The notes beneath the pieces were generated by a model, which was not told the DNA's origin, did not search any database, and worked only from the letters and a program-made list of their open reading frames with translations. Source: Karstenula rhodostoma CBS 690.94 (lineage: Eukaryota > Ascomycota > Dothideomycetes > Pleosporales > Didymosphaeriaceae). From it: a stretch of 64,000 nt of DNA. A program made the position numbers and the translations under genes. The stretch spans positions 524,685 to 588,684 of the forward strand of contig MU001496.1 in NCBI GenBank assembly GCA_010093485.1, given 5' to 3'. Positions 34,825 through 45,200 of this stretch are shown here, piece by piece (positions within the stretch are counted from its first letter, which is position 1; each line of letters opens with the position of its first letter).

Positions 34825-36597
34825 CCCCTCATTGAACCAGAGCGAACCTTTCGCGATCCTACCAAGACTGGCGAAGACGTCATCTGGTTGCTCGATGACA
34901 AATTCCGCCATCCAGGAGAAGCGCAGCGTTGTGGTAGCAACTACTCGCTACAAAGCTACTGCTTGCCTAGGATCGACCGGAGTTTGTTCCGCCGTCGACA
35001 ACCACAGGCACCATCTCCGCCATCTCCAGTGTCGTCCAGGGAGCGAACACCTTCACCACCTCCACGTAGGCCTCCTTGTCGAGGTGTGCTCAAAACTGTA
35101 GGAGGCCCCACTCAACCTGCTCCGCGGTCAGACGCCGGCACGACTGGACGAAGATCTCCTACATCAAGACGAGTTGATAAAGGTAAAGGCGTTGCTCCCC
35201 GGACATCGGAGGATTGGAGAGAACGAACAAGGCAGAGACATGACCCTCCGACGAGAGCACGAACAAGGCAGAGGCATGACCCTCCGACGAGAGTATCAAC
35301 AAGACAGAACCATGACCCTCCGACGAGAGTATCAACAAGACAGAACCATGACCCTCCGACGAGAGTATCAACAAGACAGAACCATGATCCACCAACGAGA
35401 GTTCCGATGGATTGGGTTACTGCTAAACAGAAGGCCGTGAGATTCATTCACCCTGACGAGAGAAAAACGATGGGATTGGAGTTCGCTGAATTCAACCACA
35501 CCCCTGGTTCTTTGGTTGAAACGATCAAGATGCTCGAAGAACTGAAAGTGAGAAACGCCGCAAATCTGTCTGAGGGGTCTCATCAGGCCGAACCAGGACC
35601 TTCCCAGTCAACAAGGCCATTTGTCCAGGCTTCTCCGCAACGGTCGGCAACAGCTGCACAGCAATCCCGATCACACACCCGCGCTCAGCAACCCACATCA
35701 CCCACCTCTTCCCAGCAATCCCGATCACACACTCGCGCTCAGCAACCCACATCACCCACCTCTTCCCAGCAATCCCGATCACACACTCGCGCTCAGCAAT
35801 CCACATCACCCACCTCTTCCCAGCAGTCCTTGCGACACACGCCTGCTCAGCACTATTTATCACAAAGACAGGCTCATCGGTCCGTACCAAACACGCTTGC
35901 CCAGCGTCTAGCATCGTGGACACCCGTGCAGGTTTTACCATCGGCAACTCATATTCTGCGTAAAGCATCATTGGCTGTCATTCGAGAATCGCGGTTTGAG
36001 ACACCTACCGAATCACCGCAATGCGATTGTGCATGGTTACGGCTTCGGTCTCGGCCTCGGTCTGGCACCTTCCCTCCGCCATCCACGAGAAGAGAACGTC
36101 TTCGTACTTCCTCCGCCCCACCCCCTCCAGCGCCACGATGCACATGTGGAGATAACTGCACCTGTTCACCTCGACCAACTGAAAGCCAATTCACGGGGCT
36201 ACGGGGCGGTTCTGACCATCCCTGGTATAAGTCGCTCTTCCGACGGGCACGCCCACCACGGGCTCCAACCATCCTGGTCTCGCCTCCGTCCCGGCGGTCC
36301 GCTCATCCCAGACCAGAAAATGCGAACGCGGCGCCAGCTCAGCAGCAGTCCGGGCGATTATCGCCGCAAGCTGCACGAGTGCGGCTCCCGACGGGACTGC
36401 GAGTTCAGATAGCTCTTACTAAAGCACTTTTGCCAATCGCTTCGCATTCCCTTATGGCGATCCAGAACGCAGGGTGTCCTCCTTGGTGGGTGGAGGATCT
36501 GGACGTCGACCGTGGGCTGATGGCGGAGTTTCGGTGGGTGGTGCCGGCTATCATTGCGAGTGATGGGGCAGCAAAGGCCGAGGAGGAAGATGAGTGA
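34825..36597 (+). CDS. Long repeat-rich open frame in frame with the UBTD-like stop codon
   Basis: From the codon after the UBTD TAG the same frame stays open for 590 codons to TGA at 36595. There is no ATG until 35407, which would give 396 aa. The start reads like a continuation (PLIEPERTFRDPTKTGEDVI, WLLDDKFRHPGEAQ). It then carries five 12-residue repeats (STRQNHDPPTRV type), a candidate helical segment (EFNHTPGSLVETIKMLEELK), three 18-residue repeats (QQSRSHTRAQQPTSPTSS), a CTCGDNCTC cluster and a tail (RVQIALTKALLPIASHSLMA). Possible readings: a C-terminal extension made by stop readthrough or by an unrecognised splice; a longer gene broken by a CAG-to-TAG change; or a separate gene starting at 35407 or from an unseen exon. 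The frame length argues that it is or recently was coding. Confidence 0.55.
   Translation, partial: PLIEPERTFRDPTKTGEDVIWLLDDKFRHPGEAQRCGSNYSLQSYCLPRIDRSLFRRRQPQAPSPPSPVSSRERTPSPPPRRPPCRGVLKTVGGPTQPAPRSDAGTTGRRSPTSRRVDKGKGVAPRTSEDWRERTRQRHDPPTRARTRQRHDPPTRVSTRQNHDPPTRVSTRQNHDPPTRVSTRQNHDPPTRVPMDWVTAKQKAVRFIHPDERKTMGLEFAEFNHTPGSLVETIKMLEELKVRNAANLSEGSHQAEPGPSQSTRPFVQASPQRSATAAQQSRSHTRAQQPTSPTSSQQSRSHTRAQQPTSPTSSQQSRSHTRAQQSTSPTSSQQSLRHTPAQHYLSQRQAHRSVPNTLAQRLASWTPVQVLPSATHILRKASLAVIRESRFETPTESPQCDCAWLRLRSRPRSGTFPPPSTRRERLRTSSAPPPPAPRCTCGDNCTCSPRPTESQFTGLRGGSDHPWYKSLFRRARPPRAPTILVSPPSRRSAHPRPENANAAPAQQQSGRLSPQAARVRLPTGLRVQIALTKALLPIASHSLMAIQNAGCPPWWVEDLDVDRGLMAEFRWVVPAIIASDGAAKAEEEDE
35224..35403 (+). 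repeat. 36-bp coding minisatellite, five units
   Basis: Five consecutive 36-bp units encode 12-residue repeats around the core HDPPTRV. The last three carry RQNHDPPTRV and differ from the first two by a few bases. Unit length is a multiple of three, so gain or loss keeps frame. Confidence 0.9.
35659..35820 (+). repeat. 54-bp coding minisatellite, three units plus a degenerate fourth
   Basis: Units start at 35659, 35713 and 35767 and encode the 18-residue QQSRSHTRAQQPTSPTSS with one or two changes. A diverged partial copy begins at 35821. The period again preserves the frame. Confidence 0.9.
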
Positions 36598-37488
36598 ATG
36601 TACCGTCCCTCCAACCCAAGGCCTGGGGACTGGGTTACAAAGTTCTCTGCTTGCGAAGTTCCTCGGTCGTTAGACTTGCATAGCGGACCCGTTTGGGTGG
36701 AGTTGTGTGGTTGTACTGTTCCTTTTGTTTGGTATTACGGCGCTTTTTGGCGAAGGGTTGGGTTGGGTTTGAGATACCCCTTTGTTATTGTTTCGATTTC
36801 ATTTTGGGGGGAGATGAAGCACTAGCTAGTTTGCTAGAAGTTAATGGCGGGCGGGCTGTAATGGGTAATTCTTAATTGAGTGATACTACTGGCTATGTCT
36901 CTGGGAGACTTGTGATTTGCTGTGCTGTGCTGTGCTGGGCCGGGTTAAGGTGATGTGATGTGCATGCTGTGATGTCTGTCTAACACGATAAAACATCTCC
37001 CGGGTTGATGTCTGTCTGTCTCAAATCAAGTCCTGTGCCAGCCAGCCAGATCATCATGGTCGCTCAGCATTGTCTCCAAGGGTGACTCGTAGTCATCGAA
37101 TCACACAGATAGTATAGTATAGATGTTTTTAAGGAGCTGGATTGTGTGCCATTGCATCCCGTTCCCTAACTACAACATCCGATACAGCAGGGGCCTTGTG
37201 GGGTGTAGTGGGAAGGAGGGATGAAGGTGAGATGTTTCGGTTCTGTAGTGTGGATGGATGGTCTACCTATATATTTTTTTTTTTTTTTTTTTTTCTACAA
37301 CGCGGGAAGTACATGTGTTTTTGCGTCCTTTTTGACGGGCGATGGTTTTCTTATCGTTTCTTGGTCTACATGCCTTTGCTTTGTTATACCCATTCTATCG
37401 GATCGATGCAAGGTGACTGCCCGTATATGTATATCGACACAACGCCGGCCTCGCCCTCCACATGGCATCTCACCATGGCCCGCGCCCC
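36598..37488. other. Convergent 3' flanks with simple repeats
   Basis: No gene. It contains a CTGTG pentamer run near 36919, TCTGTC repeats near 37010 and a run of 21 T at 37274-37294. It separates the repeat-rich frame from the citrate synthase stop. Confidence 0.55.
37274..37294 (+). repeat. Poly-T run (21)
   Basis: Uninterrupted homopolymer in a convergent 3' region, downstream of citrate synthase on the minus strand. Its length may be inaccurate in the assembly. Confidence 0.9.
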
Positions 37489-38976
37489 TTACAACCTCGC
37501 CCTCGCCCGCCCCGCCGCAAGCAAACTCCTCTTGCTATCCCCGCCATGGCTCACCTTGACGGGCGCATCGAACACGGTGGCGGTTTTTTTGCTTTGCCTG
37601 TCCCGGGGCGGAACGTACTCGCGCTCCCCCGAGCCCACGTACAGCTGTCTCGGGCGCCAGATCTTCACGCCGGCCGGCGTCAGCATCTGCTGGCGCCAGT
37701 GGGCAAGCCAGCCCACGCAGCGCGGGACGGCGAACAGCACGGGGTAGAAGTCGAGGGGGAAGCCCATAGCCTGGTAGATGAGGCCCGAGTAGAAGTCGAC
37801 GTTTGGGTAGAGGTTGCGGGTGCGCATGAAGTGGCTCTCGCGGGCGTAGCGGGCGAGTTCGAGGGCGGTGTCGAGGAGCTGGTTGCGGCCGGTGACTTTG
37901 AAGACGTCGTCGGCGAGCTGGCGGATGGCGGTGGAGCGGGGGTCGACGTTTTTGTAGACGCGGTGGCCGAAGCCGACGAGGACGCGCTTGCGGGCTTCGA
38001 CGTCGGCCATGAAGGCTGGCACGTTTTCCGGGGTGCCGATTTCCATGAGCATGCGGATGGCGCTCTCCGAGGCGCCGCCGTGCGAGGGGCCGTACAGCGC
38101 CGCGCAGCCCGCTGCGACGACCGAGTAGGGGTCTACGAGGGACGAGCCGACTTGCAGGACCGTCGCCGTGGAGCAGTTTACTTCGTGGTCCGCGTGGATG
38201 ATGAAGAGGGCGTCGAGCGCTTTCTCGAGGACGGGGTGCGGCGTGTACGGCTTCTGCCCGTCTCCCAGGGTGTCGAGGAGATGCAGGAAGTTGCCTGTGT
38301 AGGAGAGCCCCTGGGCTGGCCGGTTGAAGGGGCGTCCCTGCCGCATGCGGTACGATGCCGCCGCGAGCGTGGGCGCTTTGCCTAGGATCCGTAGGATCTG
38401 CTTGTCGAGCGTCTTCAGGCTTTCCATGTCGCCGCTCGCCGCGGCCGTGAACAGCTTCTGCCCGCGCAGCGAGGGGTTCGCCTCGGGCGCAAAGGCACCC
38501 AGGGTGGCAAACGCGGCCGTGAGCATGCTCATCGGGTGGGAGTCGTAGCGGAAGCTCTTCAGTAGCCCTTCAATGTCCGTGTGCACGAACGTGTGTTGGC
38601 TGACTTCGCTCTGCCACTCGGCGTACTGCGGCTCCGTGGGCAACTCGCCGTAGATGAGCAGAAATGCGGTTTCCAGGAAATTGCTCTTCTGGACGAGCTG
38701 CTCGATGGGGTATCCACGGTACCGCAGGATTCCCTCCAGGCCGTTGATGTAGGTGATTTTGCTCTCGACGACGGCTGTGTTCATGTAGGCCGGGTCGTAG
38801 ACGCGGAGGCCTTGCTTGGTTTCATCTTCGGCAGTGTCGGTGGGCGACGGCTCGGCTTTTATCTTTTTGATATCGGTCGCCAGAACGGAGTTGTGCGTGA
38901 TGGGCAGTTCGTACGACTTTCCGGTGCGGTTGTCGACTACCGTGAGTGACTGCCGGGGAACATTCTTGACGGTCAT
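37489..38976 (-). CDS. Citrate synthase, probably peroxisomal
   Basis: Single exon, 495 aa from the ATG at 38976; the frame extends further upstream without another ATG. It condenses oxaloacetate and acetyl-CoA to citrate. Catalytic residues are present: His299 in GPSHGGASE, His338 in GFGHRVYKNVDPR and Asp394 in NVDFYSGLIY. The N-terminus MTVKNVPRQSLTVVDN has no mitochondrial presequence. The protein ends in ARL, which fits the PTS1 consensus [SAC]-[KRH]-[LM], and the basic residues before it help. Overall it resembles the bacterial/glyoxysomal type (INGLEGILRYRGYPIEQL) more than mitochondrial Cit1. It likely serves the glyoxylate cycle and fatty-acid-derived acetyl-CoA; methylcitrate synthase activity is not excluded. 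Confidence 0.93.
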   Translation of the reverse strand: MTVKNVPRQSLTVVDNRTGKSYELPITHNSVLATDIKKIKAEPSPTDTAEDETKQGLRVYDPAYMNTAVVESKITYINGLEGILRYRGYPIEQLVQKSNFLETAFLLIYGELPTEPQYAEWQSEVSQHTFVHTDIEGLLKSFRYDSHPMSMLTAAFATLGAFAPEANPSLRGQKLFTAAASGDMESLKTLDKQILRILGKAPTLAAASYRMRQGRPFNRPAQGLSYTGNFLHLLDTLGDGQKPYTPHPVLEKALDALFIIHADHEVNCSTATVLQVGSSLVDPYSVVAAGCAALYGPSHGGASESAIRMLMEIGTPENVPAFMADVEARKRVLVGFGHRVYKNVDPRSTAIRQLADDVFKVTGRNQLLDTALELARYARESHFMRTRNLYPNVDFYSGLIYQAMGFPLDFYPVLFAVPRCVGWLAHWRQQMLTPAGVKIWRPRQLYVGSGEREYVPPRDRQSKKTATVFDAPVKVSHGGDSKRSLLAAGRARARL

Positions 38977-39728
38977 CTTGAGAGAAGGCCGGGGGTTGAG
39001 GCTGAGAGCGATGCGGTGCCAATCGAGTGGAAGGAAATATGGACCGTAGAGGTCTTTCTTAGTTATACAGATTCGCCGTTTCCACAGCACGAGGAGGCCT
39101 TAGTCCTTGCTCTGGTCCTTGCTCTTACAGTTGGAAGCAGGAAATCACCGAAAAATACGCGATACACTGAAAACTTGACACCACTTCTCGACCAAAAGAC
39201 ACGGGCAGTTGCGAAGACAAGATACAAGAGTTATGTTCTGCGATGAAACAATGTAGGGATTTGTTGGGGCATGTGATAAGATGAGAGCACGTGATGTGAG
39301 GCTCCACCTGATGCCGAGGTCTGTCATCGCACCGAGGAAGCTGCCCGATAGATTGAAGAGGACGCATACCGGCCGCGCTTGTCCCCACGGGTGATCGGGC
39401 GTTGTAGATACTGAGGCTGTGAGTGGGAAAGTCTGTTGAGCTTCACTTTTAGCCGACGAGGATGAGGGCATACTGTGTAGCTCAAGGGTCGTGTTTGTAT
39501 CGCTGCCGAATCTGTTACATACAAGTACTGGACAAGTGCCTGTGTGTTATAAGACCACGGGCGCTGGCTCCCTTTTGCATCAGCACCAAAAACATCAATA
39601 CCGCAACACGGTGATCTGAACTTGAATTGAACATGATGTTACACAACGCAATGCCTCTACTCATTCATGGAGATTCTCCACTCGCACACATACATCTTTT
39701 CTTCACAGTGCTAATGTCCAGTCGATAC
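38977..39728. other. Intergenic, promoter of citrate synthase gene
   Basis: No gene. The left part should be the citrate synthase promoter and leader; the right part is the 3' flank of IF1. Confidence 0.5.
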
Positions 39729-40281
39729 CTACGAGCGCGCCTTCTCCCCCGCAAGCTTGGCCGTCTCCTCCTGCAGCTTCTTAATCGAATCCGGGCTCGT
39801 CTTCGCATCGCCGCGATCCGCCTTGACCTGCGCACTGGTTAGCCCTTGTCCCTCGCCAATACCCTCTCAGCACATCTCAATGCGTCAATGGGACACAGGA
39901 TAAACGTGGAAGTAGAAGTAGAAGTAAACCTACAATGCTCTCCGAATCACTCGCAAGGCCCTCCTCCCAATGGCCCTTGCCCTCCTTCCGCTTCTGCTGC
40001 TGCTCCTCCTTGTGGCTCTGCACCTCCGCTGCGCGGGTCTCGTCGTCTATACGTGCGTTAGCTCACCTCGTCCATTCATCAAATCAAGTGGCCCATCTTG
40101 CATCGCGCTTGTCTTCCAGGTAGGACGGAAGCGCGATAGGGAGGACGGGGGAGGCGGCGCGCCCGGACGTACGGAGATGCGACTCTTTGCCCGCAGCACG
40201 CATCGCAGAGGCGTGGAAGGGTGCGCGCTGGGCGATGGCGAAGGGTGCGCGGCGCGCGGCTAGGGCTCGGAAAGCGGACAT
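39729..40281 (-). CDS. INH1: Mitochondrial F1F0-ATPase inhibitor IF1
   Basis: Three exons (40281-40173, 40046-39934, 39827-39729) give 106 aa; introns are 126 and 106 nt. The N-terminus MSAFRALAARRAPFAIAQRA is an arginine-rich, acid-free mitochondrial presequence. The inhibitory core follows (KESHLHDETRAAEVQSHKEE) and then a helical, charged coiled coil (KRKEGKGHWEEGL, SIKKLQEETAKLAGEKA). IF1 binds the F1 catalytic interface at low matrix pH and blocks ATP hydrolysis when the membrane potential collapses. Length and motif order fit fungal Inh1. None of its three exons alone shows the whole family pattern, so it is easily missed. Confidence 0.93.
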
Positions 40282-42346
40282 GGTTGCGGTTGATAGAAAG
40301 GTTCGGTGTTCGAAGGTCGGAGGTTTTCGCGGAGCGAGAGAGGAGCTGAGGAAACTCGCCGAGGCAGGTATGCAAGGGAGTTCGTGTGTATGTTGCGGGA
40401 TGGTAGGCAATGGGGAGACGAAAGTATGTGATGCAGCTGGTGGAGGAAGCAAAAAGACGCAATGGGCGTGCCAATCAACGGGTTAGCAGAGCCGAGGTGT
40501 GGTGATGATGGAGCTTTGCGAGGATGACGTCAATGAGGCTTTGGCTTTGGTGCGCGCGCCCGAGCTCCTGATCCCTTGAGCCATTCACGGCGCGGCAGTT
40601 GCAATTACGGGATTTTCCGAGGCTGCTCTTGGTGCAGCGAGTCTGAGGATGGGGATTGCACAACCAGACGCACATGAACAAGCATTGAACAGAGTAGTCC
40701 GCAGGGTAGGACCGTGGCACATCAACCCCACGCCATTAACACATGCACTGCTCGACCGGTCACTACTGTAGCAGTAAACACTAACCACCGACCTTATCCA
40801 CTGCGCACTCTCTCATTGCAAACGCACCACCAAACCGCAACCCGTAAAGAGTAGTCCCCATCCAACGCCACGTTCACACCTCAACTACCCTAAGCGCACT
40901 CAACACCATCCATTCATGCCCATTACAAACCCACCCCATACCCACACTCCGCATGGCATGCCCACCCCGCTCTCCACCCACACGCACACAACGTGGCTCT
41001 ACCCCACGCCTCCCAACGTCCCAACCTATTCTTTCCCAACGTCCCTCTCCCTCCCTATTTCTTCCTAACCTTCCCCCCATCCCTCTCCTTCCCTCCTTAA
41101 TCCCATAAAGTCTTCCCGCCCAGCCAAGCCAGCTTGCCAAAACACCCACAACGCCACTGCAGCGTGCCCGCACGAGCCACCGCGGGCGAGTGCGAGAGCG
41201 AGTGCGCGCCACGAAACGACCTGAAACCCTCGGTGCCTCTGCGACGAAACGATCGAGGGCGGGGCACTCGGTGATACGGGCCGCTGTTTGTCCATGTTCC
41301 ATCCGTCCTGAGGTGAGGTATCCTGCGCGTCGTCACAAGATGCAGATGGAGGGAGGGACAAGTTTGAACACTGAAGAGGTTGCGATTCACTAAACCACTG
41401 CCCCCGATACAATCAAAGGTTGCATCGAGGCGTGTAAAAGTATGCCGTGTGCCTGCTCCGCAAAAGCAAAAGTCGGCGCTGCCAAAAGCCACAAAAAACA
41501 TCGCTCCCGACGCTCGACTGAAACTCCCGCGGTGTATCGGCTCTTCATACAAAGTGCAAAAGACGACAAGAGTGAAAGCAAAGGAAACGAGAGAAAAAAC
41601 ACCAACACGCGATTGACGTGAAATCATCCTAGCCGTCCCGTGCCTCGCCGTACAGTATCAAGAGACAGACCAGACCAGACCAGACCCGCAAACATGTGGA
41701 CATATGCACCAGACCTTCGCCGACCCAAATGACCAGACCAGAAGCGACACCAACGCACCGAACCACGCAACGCAACGCAACGCAACGCGCGGCAATAACA
41801 CCCAGCTTTCTCCGTGGTATTCCCAGCATAGCATAGCGTAGCACCCCGAACCCACACATAGGAAATCTACCCGTTGTAACGGCTGCCCGCAAAGGCGGCC
41901 GGGCGACAAGAACTCAAGCAGGACAGCCAAACGCTACAGAACACCTACATCTGCAACTCGAAATTTTTTCTTCAAAAAGGTAAGTCTTTAGAAACCAAAA
42001 ATGCGATCCAGAACACCGTTATGTTGTGTGCCATTCCGCCGTGAATGCGTAGCGCAGGAGACACAATGCCAGAAGCGCTCTATGCGAAATGATGCGTTTT
42101 CGCTAGTTGCAACGCCGTCGACCGTGCCGAGTGGTATACCCAATATGTCGAAAGAGTTATCGTAGATTTGTACAAGGAGAGTCGATAGTATAGACGGGGG
42201 ATCCTCCGGAGGATATCGGGAGAAGAGAATTAGATCCTGAGGGCAAGCTTGAGGGGCAAGCATGCCGGGTTAGCCACTAGACCAGCAACGAACGGACGCC
42301 GCAATGCACTCCCAATAGTGCGTCTGGCCTCGTGCCAGCCGGGCCA
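40282..42346. other. Gene-free 2-kb interval with simple repeats
   Basis: No coding region is supported. A C/T-rich stretch runs from about 40900 to 41100. AGACC pentamers lie at about 41670-41690 and CGCAA repeats at about 41757-41780. The right end is the 3' flank of the 188-aa conserved gene. Confidence 0.5.
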
Positions 42347-42994
42347 CTACCAGCGGCGGAACTGCTGCTGCATCTGTCGGTTTGGCGAGATAGATGGCGG
42401 TGGGCTGGCAACAGCACGCGTGGAGGGGTCGACGATGGGGATAGCATTGCGGGTGCGCTGGGCCAGTGGCTGGTGGAGCTTGGGTTGAGAAGAATTACTC
42501 GACTGGAAGGAAGCCGGGGTGTAAGGATTAGGCGCAGAAGATAGTACAAAGGACGGGGTCGGCTGGAGCTGGTGCTGCAGCGGCGACTGGTCGGGCGAGC
42601 CGCTCGACAGAGACGAGCGGTCGGAGCCAGAGGAGTGGATGGACTGGAGCTGTTCGTCCAGAGTCAGCGCGAGCTCGACCGATGACATCGGATGGCGCAG
42701 AGGGCCAACCGGAAGCGTCGTAACACTTACATCATCTTCGGTGAGCAGGTGGAAGGGGCAGAAGAGCTCGTCGTCCTCGAGATCGAAGGACCTTGCGGCC
42801 TCGAAGTCGCGGCGGAAGGCGAGCATGGTTGGGGGCTCTACAACAAACTCCTTTGGGGTCCGTACTTGGCGGAACTGTTTGTTGTGTTGGGCGGCCGAGA
42901 TCCGGGGCGCCCTCCGCGACCGGCCACCATGGTGGTTGTGGTTGTTGTGGGCGTTGAGGTGTGGTTGATGGTGTTGCGCTCCGTAGGTAAACAT
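42347..42994 (-). CDS. Short conserved fungal protein, unknown function
   Basis: Two exons (42994-42731 and 42649-42347) give about 188 aa. The 81-nt intron has GTAAGT, a GCTGAC branch and CAG, but contains no stop and is a multiple of three, so the genomic frame stays open across it. Spliced, the segment reads LLTEDDLQSIHSSGSDRSSL, which I recall from a widespread filamentous-fungal hypothetical family together with QFRQVRTPKEF and HQPLAQRTRNAIPIVDPST. The N-terminus is His/Asn-rich (HLNAHNNHNHHGG). The protein is mostly disordered, with short conserved linear motifs and no catalytic domain or membrane segment. It could be a regulatory adaptor; no function is assigned. Confidence 0.75.
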   Translation of the reverse strand: MFTYGAQHHQPHLNAHNNHNHHGGRSRRAPRISAAQHNKQFRQVRTPKEFVVEPPTMLAFRRDFEAARSFDLEDDELFCPFHLLTEDDVSVTTLPVGPLRHPMSSVELALTLDEQLQSIHSSGSDRSSLSSGSPDQSPLQHQLQPTPSFVLSSAPNPYTPASFQSSNSSQPKLHQPLAQRTRNAIPIVDPSTRAVASPPPSISPNRQMQQQFRRW

Positions 42995-44152
42995 GGTTGC
43001 GATGGGTGATGGGTGGTGAGCGAAGAGGGCCGATTGTGGGTGATGAGGGCTGTTGAGAATGCCACCCAAAACAAAGAAGGGGCGTCGGCTAGTCGGATGC
43101 AGCGGTAAGCAGCGGCGGTCGGCAGGCGGGTCGGTTTGCGAGAGAGAAGCAAGCGCAGGCGGGTCAGGAGGGGTGCGGGAGTGCGGGAGTGCGGACAAGA
43201 GCGAGGTTGGTCACGGTGTGCGGAGAAGGGTTGCGGTATGATATGATATGGAGAGGTAAAAGGCGGCGGGCGAAAGAGGAGGGCAGGAGCTTCCGGGCGC
43301 TCTTGCGCTTTTGTGGGTGGGCGTCAGAGAGGGCAGCGATTGGGCAGGCTGTGCGGTGGTGGCAAGACGGGGATCCACCTTCTGCGCGATACCGGCCTGG
43401 GATGGCGCGCTTGCACCTGGACTGCGGGCTGCCCTGAGCGCTGCGTCTAGGAAGGCACCGCAACGCACCATTGGCATCAGAGACTCGGTGTCGACGCGCT
43501 GCTGCACCTTGGGCTGGCCGCTCTCCTCGACGCACAGTGCGGACCGACGGCGGCTGCGCTTCTGCCCCGCGAGTGCCTGGTACGCGACGAGGTGAAAAGG
43601 GCTGCGATGTGGCGGGCAGCCTCATGTCTCCAAGGGGGCGCAAGCTGCCAAACACTTGATGCAGGCGGCGAAGCTAGCAGGTGGTAGCGGCTGGGTCGAG
43701 GGCGGCCATGGTGACCGTGACCACCACACCACGATGGCCCTGACCGCCTCTCCCACGGCACCCACGCACGCCCTCAGTGGCCCGCTGCAGGGGCTTGCTC
43801 ACGCGCCAGAGCACCCCACCAGACAGCGCAGCGCAACGCAGGCCCTGGCATGGACAAGTGGACAAGTCACAACAGCATCGCGACACTGCCAGCTCATGGC
43901 CGCCCACTCTGCACTCGCACATGTCCGGCCGGCCGCTCGGCTGCAGCGCTGCTCCCGCCCAACAGTGCCTCGCTTTGCCGGCGTGCGTCCCTGACTCCCC
44001 TGCCCTGCCCTACCGATTGCGCATCGTTGCTCGTTGCAGCAAGCACCCCGACAGGACTGTTCTGGAATGCCGCGCTGAGCTGGCTGTTGCTGTTGCGTTG
44101 CGCCGCCCCAGTGCAGCGGCCCATGAATGAGGTCACGCCGTCGCTGCGGCCC

Positions 44153-44187
44153 GGGAGAGGAGAGGGAGAGGGAGAGGGAGAGGGAGC
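44153..44187 (+). repeat. GAGAGG hexanucleotide microsatellite
   Basis: About five to six near-perfect hexamers of purines. Confidence 0.8.
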
Positions 44188-44486
44188 GAGATGGCGGGGC
44201 CCAGGCAGCTCGAGTTGCAACCGCCTGGCCGCCCGCACCCCACCGCAGCAGCAGCGTGGTTGGACGCAGTCAGCGCCTGGAGCCGTCGAGACGAAGACGC
44301 CAGCCGGCCTCTCCCCCAGCCCTTTTCCCGTGGCCATCCCTCTGCGTGCGACGTCCAGAACCTGCCACTCCTTTATGAGGGGCAGGAGAATGCAGCACAG
44401 GAGGACACCCGCACCCGCACGGCGCCAGTCCAATCACGCAAGCGCCCTGGCTTGCGCCATAGTTAGCAGAGCCAGATCGCGACCCT

Positions 44487-44488
<2 letters not shown>

Positions 44489-44529
<41 letters not shown>
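44489..44529 (+). repeat. GTGCCT hexanucleotide microsatellite
   Basis: Nearly seven perfect copies of a six-base unit; noncoding as far as can be judged. Confidence 0.9.
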
Positions 44530-44530
<1 letters not shown>

Positions 44531-45061
44531 AGTGTGTGTGCGTGCTCGCCCTCGCCCTCGCCCTCATTCAGTCCCAAGTCCTCCCGCCTCCCGCCTTACC
44601 CTGCAAAGTTGAAACCAACCACCACCGCCCGCGCCAAGCTCGCGCGCATGGACCTTGGCAATCGCTTGTTGTTGCCCTGCCACCACCGTGCATTGATATC
44701 GCCGTCAACAGTGGGGAACCCAACCTGCTGACGTGACGTGCACCCAAGGACCGACCTGTCTTGCCTTGGCTGCATGCTTAGGCGATTTTGTTGAGGTAAC
44801 GACCATGCAGCCCTGACGCCCGTCAGCCGCGCTTAGCGTCAGCACCTCCTCCCGCCCTACCCCGGATCCACCGTGCTTATACATGAACATGTCTGTGTAC
44901 CGGTCTTCTTGGGGTGCAGAGAGAGGTGTTGCTTTGTTTGTTTGTTGGCGGTGAAGGTTCATGGTGGACTACTGCTGAAACAGTGAGCAGACATAGGAAG
45001 CCATAGAGACCAGCAGTGGATCGCACCGTGCAGTCCAAGGTATCGTTGGCCTATGCTATCA

Positions 45062-45200
45062 GCAGACTTGTCTCCATTGACCTATTCCATCTGCAGACTT
45101 GTCTTGATTGACCCATTCTATCCGCAGACTTGTCTTCATCGACCCATTCTATCCGCAGACTTGTCTTCATCGACCCATTGTATCCACAGACCTGTCTTCC
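45062..45200 (+). repeat. 31-bp minisatellite, five units
   Basis: Units begin at 45062, 45093, 45124, 45155 and 45186, exactly 31 bp apart, each starting GCAGACTTGTCT or a close variant. Units 3 and 4 are identical over most of their length. The array ends about 50 bp from the stop of the beta-helix gene. A 31-bp period is not a multiple of three, so it is not coding. Confidence 0.9.

Noticed and set aside
34798..34866. 69-nt intron that would remove the UBTD stop codon
   Set aside because: Phase works, but the donor GTACTT is weak, no branch site is clear, and it would delete the last strand of the ubiquitin-like fold. Kept only as an alternative in the finding.
35224..35820. CRISPR-like array
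   Set aside because: Units are contiguous without spacers and are in-frame protein repeats in a eukaryotic gene.
37462..38385. 307-codon + strand frame over citrate synthase
   Set aside because: GC-rich shadow of a well-supported enzyme on the minus strand.
43850..44731. 293-codon frame in the microsatellite region
   Set aside because: Runs through simple repeats, biased composition, overlapped by other frames.
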